Shown: positions 13,801 to 25,805, counted from the stretch's first letter. The stretch: 64,000 nucleotides of DNA from Melanocharis versteri (GCA_013397845.1 VZTG01004171.1:207-64206), one strand, 5' to 3'. Notes: a model not told the origin generated them from the letters alone. Program-made: numbers and translations.

Positions 13801-14850
13801 TTTCCAGGGTAGTTTTACCAGTGAAATTCAAACGAACACTCTCAAGCAGCAATCACACTTAAGTGTGCCATGCTCTACTAAGATTTGGTCTGCTTAAATT
13901 TTTGCAGCTCACATTCGTCTTACATCAAGGTGTTATGGGTGTCTTGTGCTCTTAAAGCTGTATCTTGTTATTTAAGTGATGTGTAAAAAAGTTAGTTCTC
14001 TGCATTTACAGGTTAATGTCCCTAAACATCAGTGTAATATTTTCTTTCAGAATCTCTCCCTACCAGCAATTTATGATGTTCTCTCCACAAAGCCTGTCCT
14101 CAATAAGGTAATGCTTCAATTTTTGCAGGATGTTTAGAATGGGGGCAGATCACTAACTACTGTACATCTAAGGAGGAGGCTTCAGTGGTACATTCAGGGT
14201 TTCTTTAGGTGAAAACATGAATGTGAAAACAAAACAATTTCACATTACTTTGTAAAAGCAAAATTTAATTGCTGGAATAGCTATTTTCCAAAGGCCCTAC
14301 AGCTTTAAAACTCTGAGTAGCCTGAGCCCTTTCCTCATAGCTGGCCCTGGTTTGAGGTAGCAGTCGCTCTGCAGACATCTTGAGGACCCTTCTAACCAGA
14401 ATTAACACCTTTGTAATTCGCATAAAACAAGTTAATATACCACATGATTTAGGCATACTACAGGCACATTATTCTTGCAACACAAGAGGTTTTAGTCTGA
14501 ACTTGAAGTTTTGGTGTTTAGGAAAAAAACTGAAGGAAGGAGTTTTTAAGAGTTTTTGAATGATAAAGTTTAGTTCCTGTGTTAAGTGGAGGCAGCTTTC
14601 TTGACTGAGGACACAGACAATTCATACTTGCATGTTGTTGACTAAAGAAGGTAAATGCTCATTTTAGTAGAACTGTTCAGCTGTATCAGAGAGAGTTTTT
14701 CACTAATTCCTGTAACGTGGCTTATTTTCTTTTTTCTTCTTCCTCCTCCCTGCCTGTTAGCTGACGGTGTGCACAACGCTGATGGAGGTGTATAATGGCC
14801 ATACAGAGACTTACCTCCGGGAATGCCCAGATCCCTGCAGCCCTTGGTAG
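4892..14850 (+). CDS. ASAH1: Acid ceramidase (N-acylsphingosine amidohydrolase 1), coding exons 2-14, missing exon 1
   Basis: Coding exons: 4892-4938, 5131-5221, 6464-6550, 7502-7580, 8467-8541, 9359-9404, 10676-10820, 11954-12008, 12218-12299, 12889-13020, 13256-13379, 14051-14107, 14761-14850. All junctions are GT-AG and phases join without a break: 1110 nt, 369 residues plus TAG. Human ASAH1 has 395 residues, so only the signal-peptide exon is missing. The family is an Ntn-type amidase that hydrolyses ceramide to sphingosine and fatty acid in the lysosome; the precursor self-cleaves before a catalytic Cys into alpha and beta chains. That Cys is codon 8511-8513, in the motif TVCTSIVAED. Downstream are ARNLDFG (human GRNMDFG; the Arg and Asp are kept), LDFQRNNKTVF, NERFS, GEGCVITR and TNYDRW. 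N-glycosylation sequons are visible (NKT, NQT, NLS, NNS). Nothing suggests a pseudogene. Identification rests on motif order and length; exon edges are hand-called. Confidence 0.96.
8511..8513 (+). other. ASAH1: ASAH1 catalytic cysteine codon and autoprocessing site
   Basis: The TGT codon follows EIFTV and precedes TSIVAED, which aligns with human Cys143. In the family this Cys is both the nucleophile for ceramide hydrolysis and the first residue of the mature beta chain after self-cleavage. Its presence argues that the gene is functional. Confidence 0.85.
8774..8833 (+). repeat. GT-rich low-complexity tract with GGGTTT units
   Basis: The tract carries two adjacent GGGTTT units, then several GG and GGG runs separated by T runs, ending in GGGGG. 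It is in the ASAH1 intron between 8541 and 9359. There is strong G/T versus A/C strand bias. Confidence 0.7.
13178..13200. repeat. Short alternating TA-rich stretch
   Basis: A run of TATA/GTAT steps contains the 10-bp perfect palindrome agtatatact (13185-13194). It lies 55-75 bases upstream of the ASAH1 exon at 13256. It is too short to assign a role. Confidence 0.4.
13550..13706 (+). repeat. G/T-only low-complexity tract, potential G-quadruplex
   Basis: About 155 bases are almost entirely G and T, with GGGGG, GGAGG, GGTGGTGGTGG, GGGGGG and GGGG runs at short spacing, followed by a TTTG repeat. It sits in the ASAH1 intron between 13379 and 14051, with the G strand in the transcript. The chance ORFs seen through it on both strands are artefacts of composition. 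Confidence 0.85.
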
Positions 14851-15595
14851 CCCTGTATCTCTCCTGTGTTGGAAGCTGCTTGTCCTAATTGGCGGTCCTC
14901 CATGAAAAAATGCTTCTGGAAAGAGATTACTTGGTCTAACTCCTTTCTTCAGAAATCTAGTGGCTCTGTAGAAATGGCAAAGTGCTTCTAACAGTGAAGG
15001 ACCCTATCTCACAGCAGACTTGCTTGCTTTGTAACCAGCAGTTCTGCTGACAAGAAATGTATCCTCGTGAGTGTCTGGTGTGATTTCAGCCATTTCTGCC
15101 AAATGAGTTCAGCAGTTAGTTCTGGATCTCTGCAGTCTTGGCAGTATTCTTGGTTTGTTGCTGGTTGTGGGTTTGTTAATTTTTGGTTTTTGGTTTGATT
15201 TATTTAGATTAAAATCCTTCTAAAGAGCACAAGTTATAATGGCACCTACCAAGCATCAAAAACAATTTGGTATAAGAAGACCATCTGGGACAATACAATT
15301 CTGTTATTCTTTCATAAGCACTTAAGATTAATTGCTATTGTTCTGGTATAACATGAGGATATGTCTGATTTGCCCTTTTATAAAATAACCTACCAAGTGT
15401 CATATTTAGTCACAGGAACAACGTCTGGGGGCAATATCTGAAACAAGATCTGAGCCAAGAATGTCTTGCTACTGATTTATAGCTCTTTTGCTGAAGCTCT
15501 TTCTTGGCCTGTTAACAAATGTGGTTTTTTTAATACAGGTTTTTCTGTTGTCTAAAAAAAAAATACTAATATAATAAAGAAAAACTACTTTCTGT
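14851..15595 (+). other. ASAH1: ASAH1 3'UTR with poly(A) signal
   Basis: The stop TAG ends at 14850. The first clear AATAAA downstream is at 15573-15578, so the cleavage site is expected around 15590-15600. This gives a 3'UTR of about 740 nt. It includes a T/G-rich stretch at about 15155-15205 and an A run at 15555-15563. Confidence 0.75.
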
Positions 15596-15599
15596 GACC

Positions 15600-18200
15600 A
15601 AAGTGCACATGTATTGATTTCATACTTCAGTCTAAGACATCATGCATGGTAGATACCACATGGCATAAACTGCTTTCATTTCCAAATAGACTGTGTCTGA
15701 AAAACTGGTTTCTTCTGATTTTGTAAACTGGTAGTTAAAGCTATTATCATATTTGGGTTGTTTTGGGAGGATTTTGGTTGGTTGGTGTTTTTGAAAGTGG
15801 GGAAAGGAAGCCAAGTCAGATTACACCATTGTCTGGAATTCAAGTGAAGAGATTCTTTACAGAGAAGTAGTAGCACCATAATATCCTAGGAAGCAGATAA
15901 TGTAGGAGGCAGTAGTTTCATCTGTGCCACTGGCTGCATTGCTGGGATTAGCTTACAGTTCCAACTCTTGTGTTTTCTAACATACAAAGAGAAGACACTG
16001 CAGAGTGAGCTTAAGGGCTGGTGTGTATAGTGGTTCCCTTGTAATATTTTCTTCACCCCTCCTAGGAAAGAGGTGCTGTTCATATTCCCATTGCACCAGG
16101 AATTCAAAGTTGCCAGTAGTGTAAGGGAAGTGTTTGCTCTCTCTGGTGTCTGCAGAGACAGTATTGCATAAGGCATTCCAATTAAAAGCTGCAAGTTCAT
16201 GACATCCAGTCACAGGGGGATTCTTGATAGCCAGGACATGCAGAACAGTATTGGTGTAATGCAGAAGTTGAGAACATGGTATACTACAGCTTCCTGTTCC
16301 AAACACTAAAGGATATTAAAAGATTGTTTCCCCATAATTAGAAATTTAACTCTTAAGAAGTCTACAGAAGGGGAATCAAAATAATCTCTTCAGGGAAGAA
16401 GTGGTGGATTCCCTAACATTGGACATTTAAAAGTCAGCTGAACAGTGTGCTGGGCCTTCTTGTCTACACTGGGCTTTTGCCAAAAAGATTGGACCAGATG
16501 ATCCATGAGATTCCTTTCAGTTCCATGTTTTATGGTTAAAAGATAACCTTTAATCATCCCTTGTTTCAGTAGCCAGGTTGCCATTTTACTGCAAACTCAG
16601 TTTTTATTAGAGGCTTTCCTTCCAACAGCATTAGAAGAAGCAGGGACAACAGGAATGCTCTTTACCAGATAACTTTAGCAGCTGATAAAGAAACACAGCT
16701 TCTGGTTGAAGAAAATGAAGCGCTGATATTCTAGGCCTTAGAACAATGCCTGTAGTAGCACAGCAAGAAGCAATTCAGGGGGTGCAACACTGACAGTTCG
16801 AGAGCGCACAGAAATCAACATCCCTCTATGTAAACTGATGTTAAGCAAGGGCCAGTCTAGTTGTGCATCTAATTTCTTTTTTAACTGAAGCGTGCAAGCA
16901 GAATTGTGTTAGCATGATTGTACTACCAGAGTCCATTTTTAATCTCAACTATGAATATTGAACCTATGTAAACCAAATATAACAATACAGTTTAAATTAG
17001 TGAAAAATCCATGTGTGAAATGCAGCTCCAGGGCCATTTGATTCATAGAAGACAATTAAACCAAGTCAGATGCTGCAGTCTGTACTGCTAAGAGCCCATC
17101 ATAACATTTCTAAGTGCACACCTCAGCCTGGTAGGGGATTGTTCGGATTTATGTGGAATGAAGTTGTGTAACAGCCATAATCAAATTACTTAGTAATTTA
17201 AAAATAAGTTTACTTGCTTAACTAGTCTTGTCCCACTTTAGCATATGTAGAACAAGGCAGTGTAGACTATTTACAGTTATTAAGTAATGCCCCTTGTGCA
17301 AGACAATCCACATTTCCATACTTGAAATTGCTTTACAATTGCAAAGGACAGCTAAATTCCATGGATGTCTGTCCAGAGCTTGAATGCCTATGCTGCTATT
17401 GGCTGAAACAAACAAAGCTATTAAAAAACAAAACCCCCAACAACTCTGTCTTACTGTGTCTGCCTTAATATACAAAAAGCGATGAATGTGATTAATTGCT
17501 TATTGATTTAACCTTCGCCTGTCAAGTCTGAGTTTTCTCAAGCCAGACAAAAAGTTTAATTTGCTTTTGTTACTGATAGATATATCTATTTTTAATGTCA
17601 GTTTATTGCCTTCCCCCTGCTGCTGCTGCTCTAGGCACAGTGATGGAAGCTAAGACCATTTCACTGAAGAAATGTTTGCAGCTACTTGCAATGTTGGGAT
17701 TTCATTTAGCTGCCTTTTATTTTACATAGACACAATGACAATGGGTGTGTTTTTTCATATTAATTTGCTGCACACATAGTTGAGATACCTCACAAACACC
17801 AAGGGGATGGTCTGATTACTTTTTCTTAGGTTTGTTTTTTTCCCAGGTCAAGTAACCAGCCATATATATTTTTCTCTTCAAGTTTACACAAGAGATTTAT
17901 GCAGCGTTCTTAATTCTGTAGGGGAAAACAAATAGTTGCAAAAAAAAAAGAAGTCAATATATAAGCAACAAGAAAAACATACTTACTTTTTGATAATTAC
18001 TTCATAGCCTAATTCTAGAAAAAACAGCCTCAGCTTCTGGCAGATTTACTGTTTATGTAAATACGAAGAGTTAATCCAGTTTACTGCAAACTAGATTAAA
18101 TAAGGTGTTACAGAAGAAACCAAGCTGTCTGGGTGCTGGCATTTAAATGCTAAAAAAAAAGTCAGTTTGCCAAGAAAATTTTTCACTTTTATGGTTTCAG
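15600..18200. other. Intergenic, downstream of ASAH1
   Basis: Apart from a CR1 fragment near 16.4 kb I see nothing recognisable. There is a short CTG run at 17621-17632 and several A/T-rich stretches. No upstream exon with a phase-1 donor could be identified for the exon-like segment at 18201. Confidence 0.6.
16320..16545 (+). repeat. CR1 LINE fragment
   Basis: The order is that of a CR1 3' half: gaagtggtggattccctaac, ggacatttaaaagtcagctg, gtgctgggccttcttgtcta, cttttgccaaaaagattgga, ccagatgatccatgagattc, ending near a degenerate ttccatgttttatgg. It is non-coding and diverged. Confidence 0.85.
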
Positions 18201-18354
18201 GAACCCATGCAGTGAAGCCCCATATCATTTCAGAGGAAGAAAGAATGTCGTCTTCCATGTTAAAAAGCAAAATTTTGGCAGTTAATGAGGACAGGAGAAT
18301 GCAGGAATTTGAGTCTTACCGAAATCAAGTAGTAGTTCTGGGACACACATGCAA
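18201..18354 (+). CDS. Orphan exon-like segment A (unrecognised protein, 51 codons)
   Basis: A good acceptor (tttatggtttcag) precedes 18201 and a strong donor (gcaa, then gtgagt) follows 18354. Between them one frame is open throughout, entering in phase 1 and leaving in phase 2. The peptide begins THAVKPHIISEEERMSSS, continues with MLKSKILAVNEDRRMQEFE, and ends SYRNQVVVLGHTC. It is charged and ordinary in composition, not repeat-like. I do not recognise the family. It joins in phase with segment B at 19266. No upstream exon, promoter or start was found, so it could be one internal exon of an undescribed gene, a lncRNA exon that happens to be open, or chance. Confidence 0.35.
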
Positions 18355-19265
18355 GTGAGTTTGCTTTAGAGTCAATTATAAGTCAAGGCTTTGCTTTGAA
18401 GTAAAACTCTAGAGCAGGGCCCATAGATGTCCTGGCGAGTACCTGCAAGGAAAGCATCAAGAGTAAATAAAATATTTTCACTGGAATGAGCAGGCATGAT
18501 GGAGAGTGGATGGACAAGGAGCAGGTGAGAGCATCAGGCAGGCTCCACAACTAACAATGAGATACTCCTTCCTCCCAGCACAAACATGTGTCCCACCGTC
18601 ACACAGCCAGCTCTTTGGGCTAATGGTGCAAGGAGAAAGAAATGCAAAGAAAAAGCTTGGAGTTCACCTCAGTGGCTGGCAACAGCAGGCAAATGACCTG
18701 CTTATGGCATAGACCATCAGATGGACTCTTCTGCTTTTGGAGGACCAGAATTGTTGGTGAGAAGGGCACACCCAAGCTCTCTGAGCAGTAAAACCTCTCA
18801 TCCTTTGGACCAGAAGAACAAGATGAGCCAGGAGTAATGCTCAATCAAAGAGGTGGCACAAGCCACAGTTTGCCTTGGGAAGAAAACTCGAGATATTTAT
18901 GTATTTTTTAAGAAGCTGCCTTTGACTGTTAAGAGCGTCTGGAAACTGAACATACCAGTTGGCCAGAGGCTGTGATCAAGAACCAAGTGGACCATGCAGT
19001 TGTTCCCTCGAGCTCTGCCTACCAGTTTTTCAGACCATTGTAACTTGGCAGAACCAAAGATTTTAAAAGTCTTCTGTAACTACGTCTGCTCCCACACAGT
19101 TACTTAGAAGAGAGGACAATAATTATAAAGGAGCTAGCCTGTTTACATACCAAGCAGCACTGTACTCAGGACATTTTCTGATCTACAGTGAATCAGCTCT
19201 GAATTACATTAATTGTATATGGGACAATCTCAGTCTAGTTTGTTTTGCAAAGTTTGTTCTCTTAG

Positions 19266-19338
19266 CTCAAGGGTTACACATGGACAACGGAAGAATCCCA
19301 GTCGTGAGACTGCCTCCACTGGGGATTCTGCATTTAAG
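19266..19338 (+). CDS. Orphan exon-like segment B (continues segment A)
   Basis: Preceded by gtttgttctcttag and followed by a gtaact donor. When spliced to 18354 the frame stays open for 24 codons: after the join-completed Asn it reads SRVTHGQRKNPSRETASTG, then DSAFK, ending in phase 0. Two acceptors lie just downstream. One, ttccttatttggcag before 19420, would add nine codons and then TAG at 19447-19449. The other, tttttgtccgcag before 19520, gives an immediate TAA. Either would close the reading frame. No family is recognised. Confidence 0.33.
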
Positions 19339-22300
19339 GTAACTCCAGTCTTTGCTTAATGTTTTGTACTATTAGTCTTGTCTTTCTTTTAAACTTGCTA
19401 AGTTTTCCTTATTTGGCAGATACACAGTGTAGAAAAAAAAAGTCCCTAGGTTTTTTCCTCTTTATATTTCACTGAAAATTGGTCATCTCAGTAAGAAAGA
19501 TATTTTTTTTTGTCCGCAGTAAAAAAGATTAGATCACAAGCATTGAGTTGTAGCAAAGTGCTGCATTGCCATCTTGTTTTTAAAGCGGAACTTTAATTCA
19601 GGTACCTGGAGGTGTTTGGATTAGGCATAGTCTTTTCTCAGGCTACACCCACCATCTGAATTGCACCACTATTTAAACCTTTGAGTAGTTACATATAATT
19701 TGCATCAGCTTAGTTTCCAAAATGCTACATTTGCGTTCCTGCAAGAGGTGTACATGCACCATCCCCTGAGAGGTGGAAGCAGTTCTCTTAAGACAGCCAT
19801 ATCCAGCTCCATGAACCTTCCTGCCTTCTGTGTGAACAAGGTGGGAAAAAAGTAAAAGTGACTGGATGAAAAGGAGAAAATGGAAGGGGAAAAAAAAGTG
19901 AAAGGAACAGGAGCCAATGTCAGGAAATGTCCAAAGAAAGAGAAGTAAAACAGCACAAGACAGACAATAGTGGCAGGCTATGAAGATATAGCCACTGCAG
20001 TATGCTCCTCTACTGACCCTTCCTTTGCTGTCAGCTGAATCTCCAACTGAAATGTGCTTCCTCATCTGCAGCAACTGCTGTTACCACATATTTTCAAATT
20101 ATGCTGAGAGACAGTAGATCTAAACTGACCCTCTAAGAAAAGAATATTGAAATTAAAAATACATATTATCTCAAGCAACAGTTCTTCAGATTTAAAATCA
20201 AGGTAAGTTGCATTAGAAGTATACTTAAGCTGTGAAGTGGACAGAAGCATAGAAGCTATTCATTCCCCTTTCTTTTTGAGTCAGATACAGTCTCTTTGTA
20301 TGATCCCAAAATTCCCTTTACAGAGATCCCTTGTTTCACTCACTGCACAGGATGGGCTGCGTTCCTGTGATGAATGAGAACGGCATAACAAAGGAGAAAC
20401 CAGTTCCAGTTTTCAAGACAGTAAATAAGACAATGCCTTGCAAGAGAAGGGATGAAGTTACAGACCAAGCGCATCTCAGTACCTGCTGGGTCCACTAAAT
20501 TCTCACCCCAGTTCTGCCAGGTGCTGCACAGGCAGCCCAGTAGGTTGTGGTGTCTAGCTGGTACCCAGTCTGTGATACCAGGGGTTGTATTTTGGAAGTG
20601 CTGTTCACAAAGGCAATCAAGACGGTGGGAGCTATGCTGCAATCATATAAAGTACTGTAAAGTGAATCTTAATTTTTTTACATTTCAGTTCAGGCTCTCA
20701 AAACTATCCAGCAGTCTTGATTTCAAACTCTGTACCTCAGAGCTCCACATGTAACACAGGCACAATATTCTCTTACTTTTCTCATTATCAGGAAGATACA
20801 CTAATGCAACAAGTCTGAAGCTGTCAAAGAAAGGTGATTTAGTTTGATCCCAGTAAGCCTTCAAGGATCATGGAAGGGAGAGAATTATAGGGAAATTGAT
20901 AAAAAATTAATCATTTCAATGCAAGGTTTGGATGGTTCACAAAATAAGCAGGACTCAGAGCCACACACTGCATGCTGAACATGGACCCCCGCACACTGGC
21001 TGAGGCAGACACTTTGTGAAAGGGCCAGCACAGGGAAAAAGAGGAGAGATGTGACTGTGTGATTAAGAGCCCTGTGAGCACAGGGCAGCAGGTTATGCAT
21101 GGGCACTTACTATGATTCTGGCGTTTTCTTATTTTGTAGTGCTTGAATGTCTGAGCTAGACAGGTAGAGATTTTATTTTTTAAACTGAGGGCTAGTATCG
21201 ATGAGGAGAATGCAAGATACAGCAGATTGTGGCTTCCATGTGTCTGCGCAAGAAAGAGAGACAATAAAGGAACTTAACACAGATCCCATTTACTCAAGGT
21301 GTGCACCACAACCTCCCTCCACGTCACCTTGCACCAGCCTCTGCTCTGCCAATGGGTCAAGTGTACCACCTCTGATCAGATTCTATATTTTTTTCTTCCT
21401 CCTGAGACTGCTCAGTTGATTATCTGCCTCCTTTCTATCAGGTAGCCTGCAAGTGCAGAGCATGCCCATACCATTCCAGATAAACATGCCAGCCACCCAA
21501 ATAGGTTTGAAAGGAAGCCAAGTGACTTTGCCTATCCCTGTCTCAAGCTCCCACTTTCAATAATGTCTGTGTTACACAACATCACAACAACATACCAGCA
21601 CAAATCCTGCTTCCCACGGCCCTCAGTGCCAGGGCTACCTGCAGTCTGAAATACCTTCTCAGACCACGCTTTGCTTTTTTTCTCTTTGTTTTGGCTTGGC
21701 TCTGAGTGTGCAGAGCTGAGCCAGCACCTCTGTCTGCTACATGGGGGTTAGCTGTCCTTGCCGGAGTTGTCAGCCACAGCATGACAGGTGACAGCCATTT
21801 CCTGTTTCTGAAAGCAGTGTTACCAGCCACACCATCCCTCTCCTTAATTTAGAAAGCTGTTTTTGTTGTCGTCTGGTTCCACACTTCCACATGCAGGCTG
21901 AGAGCTGTAACAGGAAAAACAGCACTGAGGTTACACGACACTTTCCCTGCTCAAACCACTTGGCAAGGAAAACCCACAGGAATTGTTTATTGTAAACATT
22001 TCCCACAGACTAAACCCAACAGGTAGCAGCAAGCAATCTTGCTCCCCTATATTTTCTAGTGTAACATGACAACAAAGGAGCATGCTCGAGAACCACTGTA
22101 TGGAATGAGGTATATCTGTTTAATTTTACCCCTGTGGACATGCTACATTTGCAGTTGAAGGTTTATGCCAATTATACTTCTCAGCTCTAAGTATCTGCTA
22201 AGTGGATCCTTATTAATGGGGGGAAAAAAAGAGCCATAGCAGAATTTTTCTCAGCACAAAGGATGAAACCATTCCCTGCTACTATAAATTACAAGCAAGA

Positions 22301-23945
22301 GCAGAGATAATCTCAGAGATTTTTTTCACAGTCACAGCTTCTTGCAGTTTCTAAAAAGCAGTCTCAAACCTTTGAACTTTTCGAATCTAAATTCCTACTT
22401 AAAACTGCTAAAATATGGGGGTTTTTTTTCTGGTATCCACCAATTCTCAGAGGCACCACTTTCTGTAGTGACATTACAGATGCCAGTCCCACAACCCGTC
22501 CTATGTGGACAAACACCCACACCTTGAGTCCTCAATGGACCCACGTGCCTGGCAAGTCAGAGAGTCAGAAATCCAACAACAAACAGCAGTAGCAAAAGCA
22601 CAATACATGCTGCAACACGTACAATGGAGATATAACTCATGTCACTACAAAACACCAGCCTCCACTGTGCATATATTAAAAAAAATTCTGAAAGAGGCAC
22701 AGATTTGAGATCTGTGATGATTGCAATCCTAATAGAATTCAGTATATTTTAACCCTGTACTGTACAATGTCTGGCAACCTTATTTCAACATTGTTTTTAA
22801 ACAGAGATGTCTAACCCATAAAATAGTGTCCATAACTTTGTCTTCTAGAAAAGTACAGTAAAAAATTGCTCTTTCTTTCCTTTTGAAGACATAAACCACC
22901 TAAAAGGATTAAGAAGTAAAAATATGGGAACTAGTAAACATTCCAGCTTTTCCTTTAGGATATTAAAGTTTCCAGTTTGGTTTGGTTTTGAAAGCTTCTA
23001 AACTAATTATGTAAATTACCTATACTAAATACTCAGTTCACAACAACAACAAAAGGAGTTAATGATGATGTTCCTTTAGTCTTCTAAAGTTATGCTAATG
23101 ATAACACTAATCAAAGATTACAGTCACATTTTCAGTCCTTGCCTGTTGTAGGTGGATTTCATTGAGCAATAAGATTTATAGCTTTATCATGACACAACAT
23201 ATATAAAGCTGAATTCCAGCAGTTGCTAATGAAATGTGATTTGGGGACTCTTGCACCAGCTGGGTGATGATTAGGGCTTATCACAGATAGGTCTAGGAAA
23301 AGGCTGGGAAATACTTAAGCTTGTTTTGCAGTTACTTTGAGCTCTTAGGAAAGGAGCAATTTCTCTACAGTATCAGCCTGAAGTTTTCTGCCTGTACAAG
23401 AGAGGTAATGATAAGGTTTTTTAACTGATTTGCAAGTGGTAGGGTTATATGAAGTCTGACAAAATGCCACTAAATCTTGCTGGTTTAGTGCCTTTTAAAT
23501 TGTGAGATGGGTACTTCGTCTCCTCAGCCAGCTCAAAAAAAAAAAAAGTTAATTTAAGCAACTGGTTTCAGAGAAACCTTGCAGAACTTGCTCTATATGA
23601 TGCCTCTTGACTTGAAATTCTGCTTTTAATAGTTGCCTGCTGGCACAACAAACAACTCTGTGTAGGTTTCCCACAGCAAGAAGGGGATCTTACAGGTAGT
23701 TTCTGCTTAATGAGATGGCTCCATATTGACTATAAGCAGAAGGGCCACTCAAACATCTAAGTTACTGAATAATTTTTAAAATAATCAATGTGATAAGAAT
23801 GTAGCTCCTACCCTCATAAAAATAAATGCTTTAAAAGCAGAGGAAGTTCAAAGTTAAACTCTGACTTCTAAAATCTTTTGTCCATACGTGCTATCAGCTG
23901 GAGGAAAAAAATCTCTGTGAGTAGTAAAATACCTGTTTCCTTAAC

Positions 23946-24010
23946 AGGGACTGTAGCTCAGCTGCAGAGCAGATTTCTGTTTAAAGCCCTTCTCGCTGCA
24001 GGGAGCTACA
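23946..24010 (+). repeat. tRNA-like fragment (5' half only)
   Basis: The sequence gggactgtagctcagctgca has a 7-base acceptor-like start, TA, a D stem GCTC/GAGC and a match to the internal A box. It is followed by a weak anticodon-like stem and a 7-base loop. The T arm and the B box (GGTTCRANNCC) are missing, so it is not a functional tRNA. It may be a decayed tRNA pseudogene, a tRNA-derived SINE head, or chance. Confidence 0.25.
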
Positions 24011-24550
24011 CACTTCCTATTCCTTTCCTTGGTTAGGGTGCCCTCCAGCTCCCCTTAAAAGAGAACTGCTGCCTGTCAACTGAAAACTACACAATAACTT
24101 TTAAAAATCAGTAGTTTTCATGAACTGTGAGATTTCAGATTGGGTGATTAAAAGACTGAGAGGTTTTTCAGAGTGGATTGGAGAAATACAACCTCAAATA
24201 TAGCAGAGCATGGTAGAAAAAGCTTCCCCCTGATTTTATTTTAAGTAATTTTGATTATGAAATACATAAAATTTTGATTCTTTTGTAGCCTAAAGGAAGA
24301 TTTCTCAAGGGGTTGTTTTTTCCATGAATGTCTCTTATTCAGGTCAAATTCAGTCTTTTTTTTTGTAAAAGAAAGCCATTTCCTTTTCTATTGAACCAAA
24401 GGCTTGCATATTTAAAATTCCCCTGCAAATGGACAGTGAGTTCTATGGATTTGGTTTTGAAAAAAGCTTCTCACTTGTATCCCAGAATATATTCATGATA
24501 TTTAAAGTATGTGTTTAGGTATGGCAGGGAGGAAGGTTAGGCTCTGTTGT

Positions 24551-24625
24551 ATGAGTGTGGTGGGGTTTTCTGTGTTTTCTGGAGTTTGTGGGGTTTCTGT
24601 GTGTTTGGTTATTTGGTTTTTTTCT
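24551..24625 (+). repeat. G/T-rich low-complexity tract
   Basis: About 75 bases are dominated by G and T, with GGTGGGG, GTGGGG and TTTGG runs. It resembles the tract in ASAH1 at 13.6 kb but is shorter and less G-dense. Confidence 0.6.
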
Positions 24626-25039
24626 TTCCATGGCTATTTTACATGGTTGTAAGACTGCACCTGACAACCTTTCAACATCAAAGTGCTCAGAAACACTTTG
24701 GAGTAGTGCTTGCTTTAGAGATGCAAGTACACAGTGCCAGTCTGAGATAAGGAGTCATCCAGAGAATTGATAGGTCAGCAAGTCTCTGGCTTACAGATCA
24801 GGTCCTACTTCTTCCCTAATGATGTTACCTACTTATCACACTCCCTTTGAAATAATTTCATTCTGCATTTGACTTAGGGTAAGAAAAAACAGTCATGAGA
24901 GCTATACCTTATACAAGTCCTTTGAGCATCAGCATTCTGCTGACATATTAGCCAAGAACTAGATGAATAAACAGTTTTGTTCTTTTGTTTAATACTGCCA
25001 CAATCCAACTGGAGGTCATATGACACTAACATAGAGAGA

Positions 25040-25325
25040 GAGGGCACCCCAGCCCTTCTTGAGGTGTTATCCCAGACCAATGCACGTGAGCGGTACCGCT
25101 TCCCATGCAGATGCTGGGGCTGCGCTTGGTGCTCCTCAGCTGGGCTGGGTTGCAGAATTCCATGGTGGCTGCTTTCCTTTGGGCCTGTACTGGAGGCTAT
25201 GGTGCCTCCATTCTGTGGGCTCTGCCCAGTGTGGAAGGACAAGGCTCAGTGCTTCCAAGAGCGCTTCCCTAGGGAAGCTCAGAGCCATGCTCCTCTTCTC
25301 TGGGACTGGCTGAGGACACTGTCTA
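25040..25325. promoter_or_regulatory. GC-richer block of unknown role
   Basis: This stretch is visibly richer in G and C than the surrounding few kilobases and is open by chance on several frames of both strands. It contains few CpGs (for example cacgtgagcggtaccgcttc), so it is not a classical CpG island. It lies about 1.7 kb upstream of the TFIIE alpha first coding exon and could carry its promoter, but no TATA box or clear 5' exon donor supports that. Confidence 0.2.
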
Positions 25326-25639
25326 TCCTTCCTTACTGCTAACTATAAAGCACTGCACAGAAAACATTTCAAAATTAGGCCAGAAAGAAGAAGAAAGAGA
25401 AGCTTAAGTTAGCATATTTTTCTGTGGATTAAATTTAAGCCCCTTTTGAGGATGAGGGCAAAGGAAAAGTGAGAGAATAACAAAATAATAATAATAGTAA
25501 TAATTTTTTTTAAATGCTTATTCATGAAGGCTTTTGTCAAAAAGCGCAGAAATGCTGCTCTTAGTCTGAGGAAGATTGTCAAGGAACAGACTGACATTCC
25601 CAAATCTTCTCTCCTTACTGTTGTTAAATTTAACTTCCT

Positions 25640-25805
25640 TGGAACAGAATTTAGGTTAGGAGGAGGATCTGGAGGCCATCTGGTCACTTGCTCATGGCAA
25701 AACTACTCTCAAAGCCAGTCAGTCTGCTCCAGCTCTTGTCCTATTGAAGTACAGAGACTCAACCTCTTTCCTGGGCAGCCCATTCCACTGTTCCCCCGCT
25801 TTTCC
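25640..25805 (-). repeat. CR1 LINE fragment, antisense
   Basis: Read on the minus strand, the phrases gcccaggaaagaggttgag and tctctgtacttcaatagg correspond to the CR1 consensus portion with gcccagagaggttgtggag and tctccatcct. The + strand shows ggaggccatctggtcacttg, the reverse of the CR1 3' region. It is diverged and non-coding. Confidence 0.65.

Noticed and set aside
13355..13852. ORFs up to 121 codons on both strands across the G/T-rich tract
   Set aside because: They come from low-complexity sequence (Gly/Phe/Val on one strand, Lys/Thr/Asn on the other) and from read-through of an ASAH1 exon in another frame.
19673..20074. 133-codon minus-strand ORF rich in Phe, Ser and Leu
   Set aside because: Hydrophobic content reflects pyrimidine-rich sequence; no homologous family recognised and no promoter or splice support.
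24874..25342. 121-122 codon ORFs on both strands in the GC-richer block
   Set aside because: Open on several frames because stop codons are rare at this composition; no domain, start context or splice signals.
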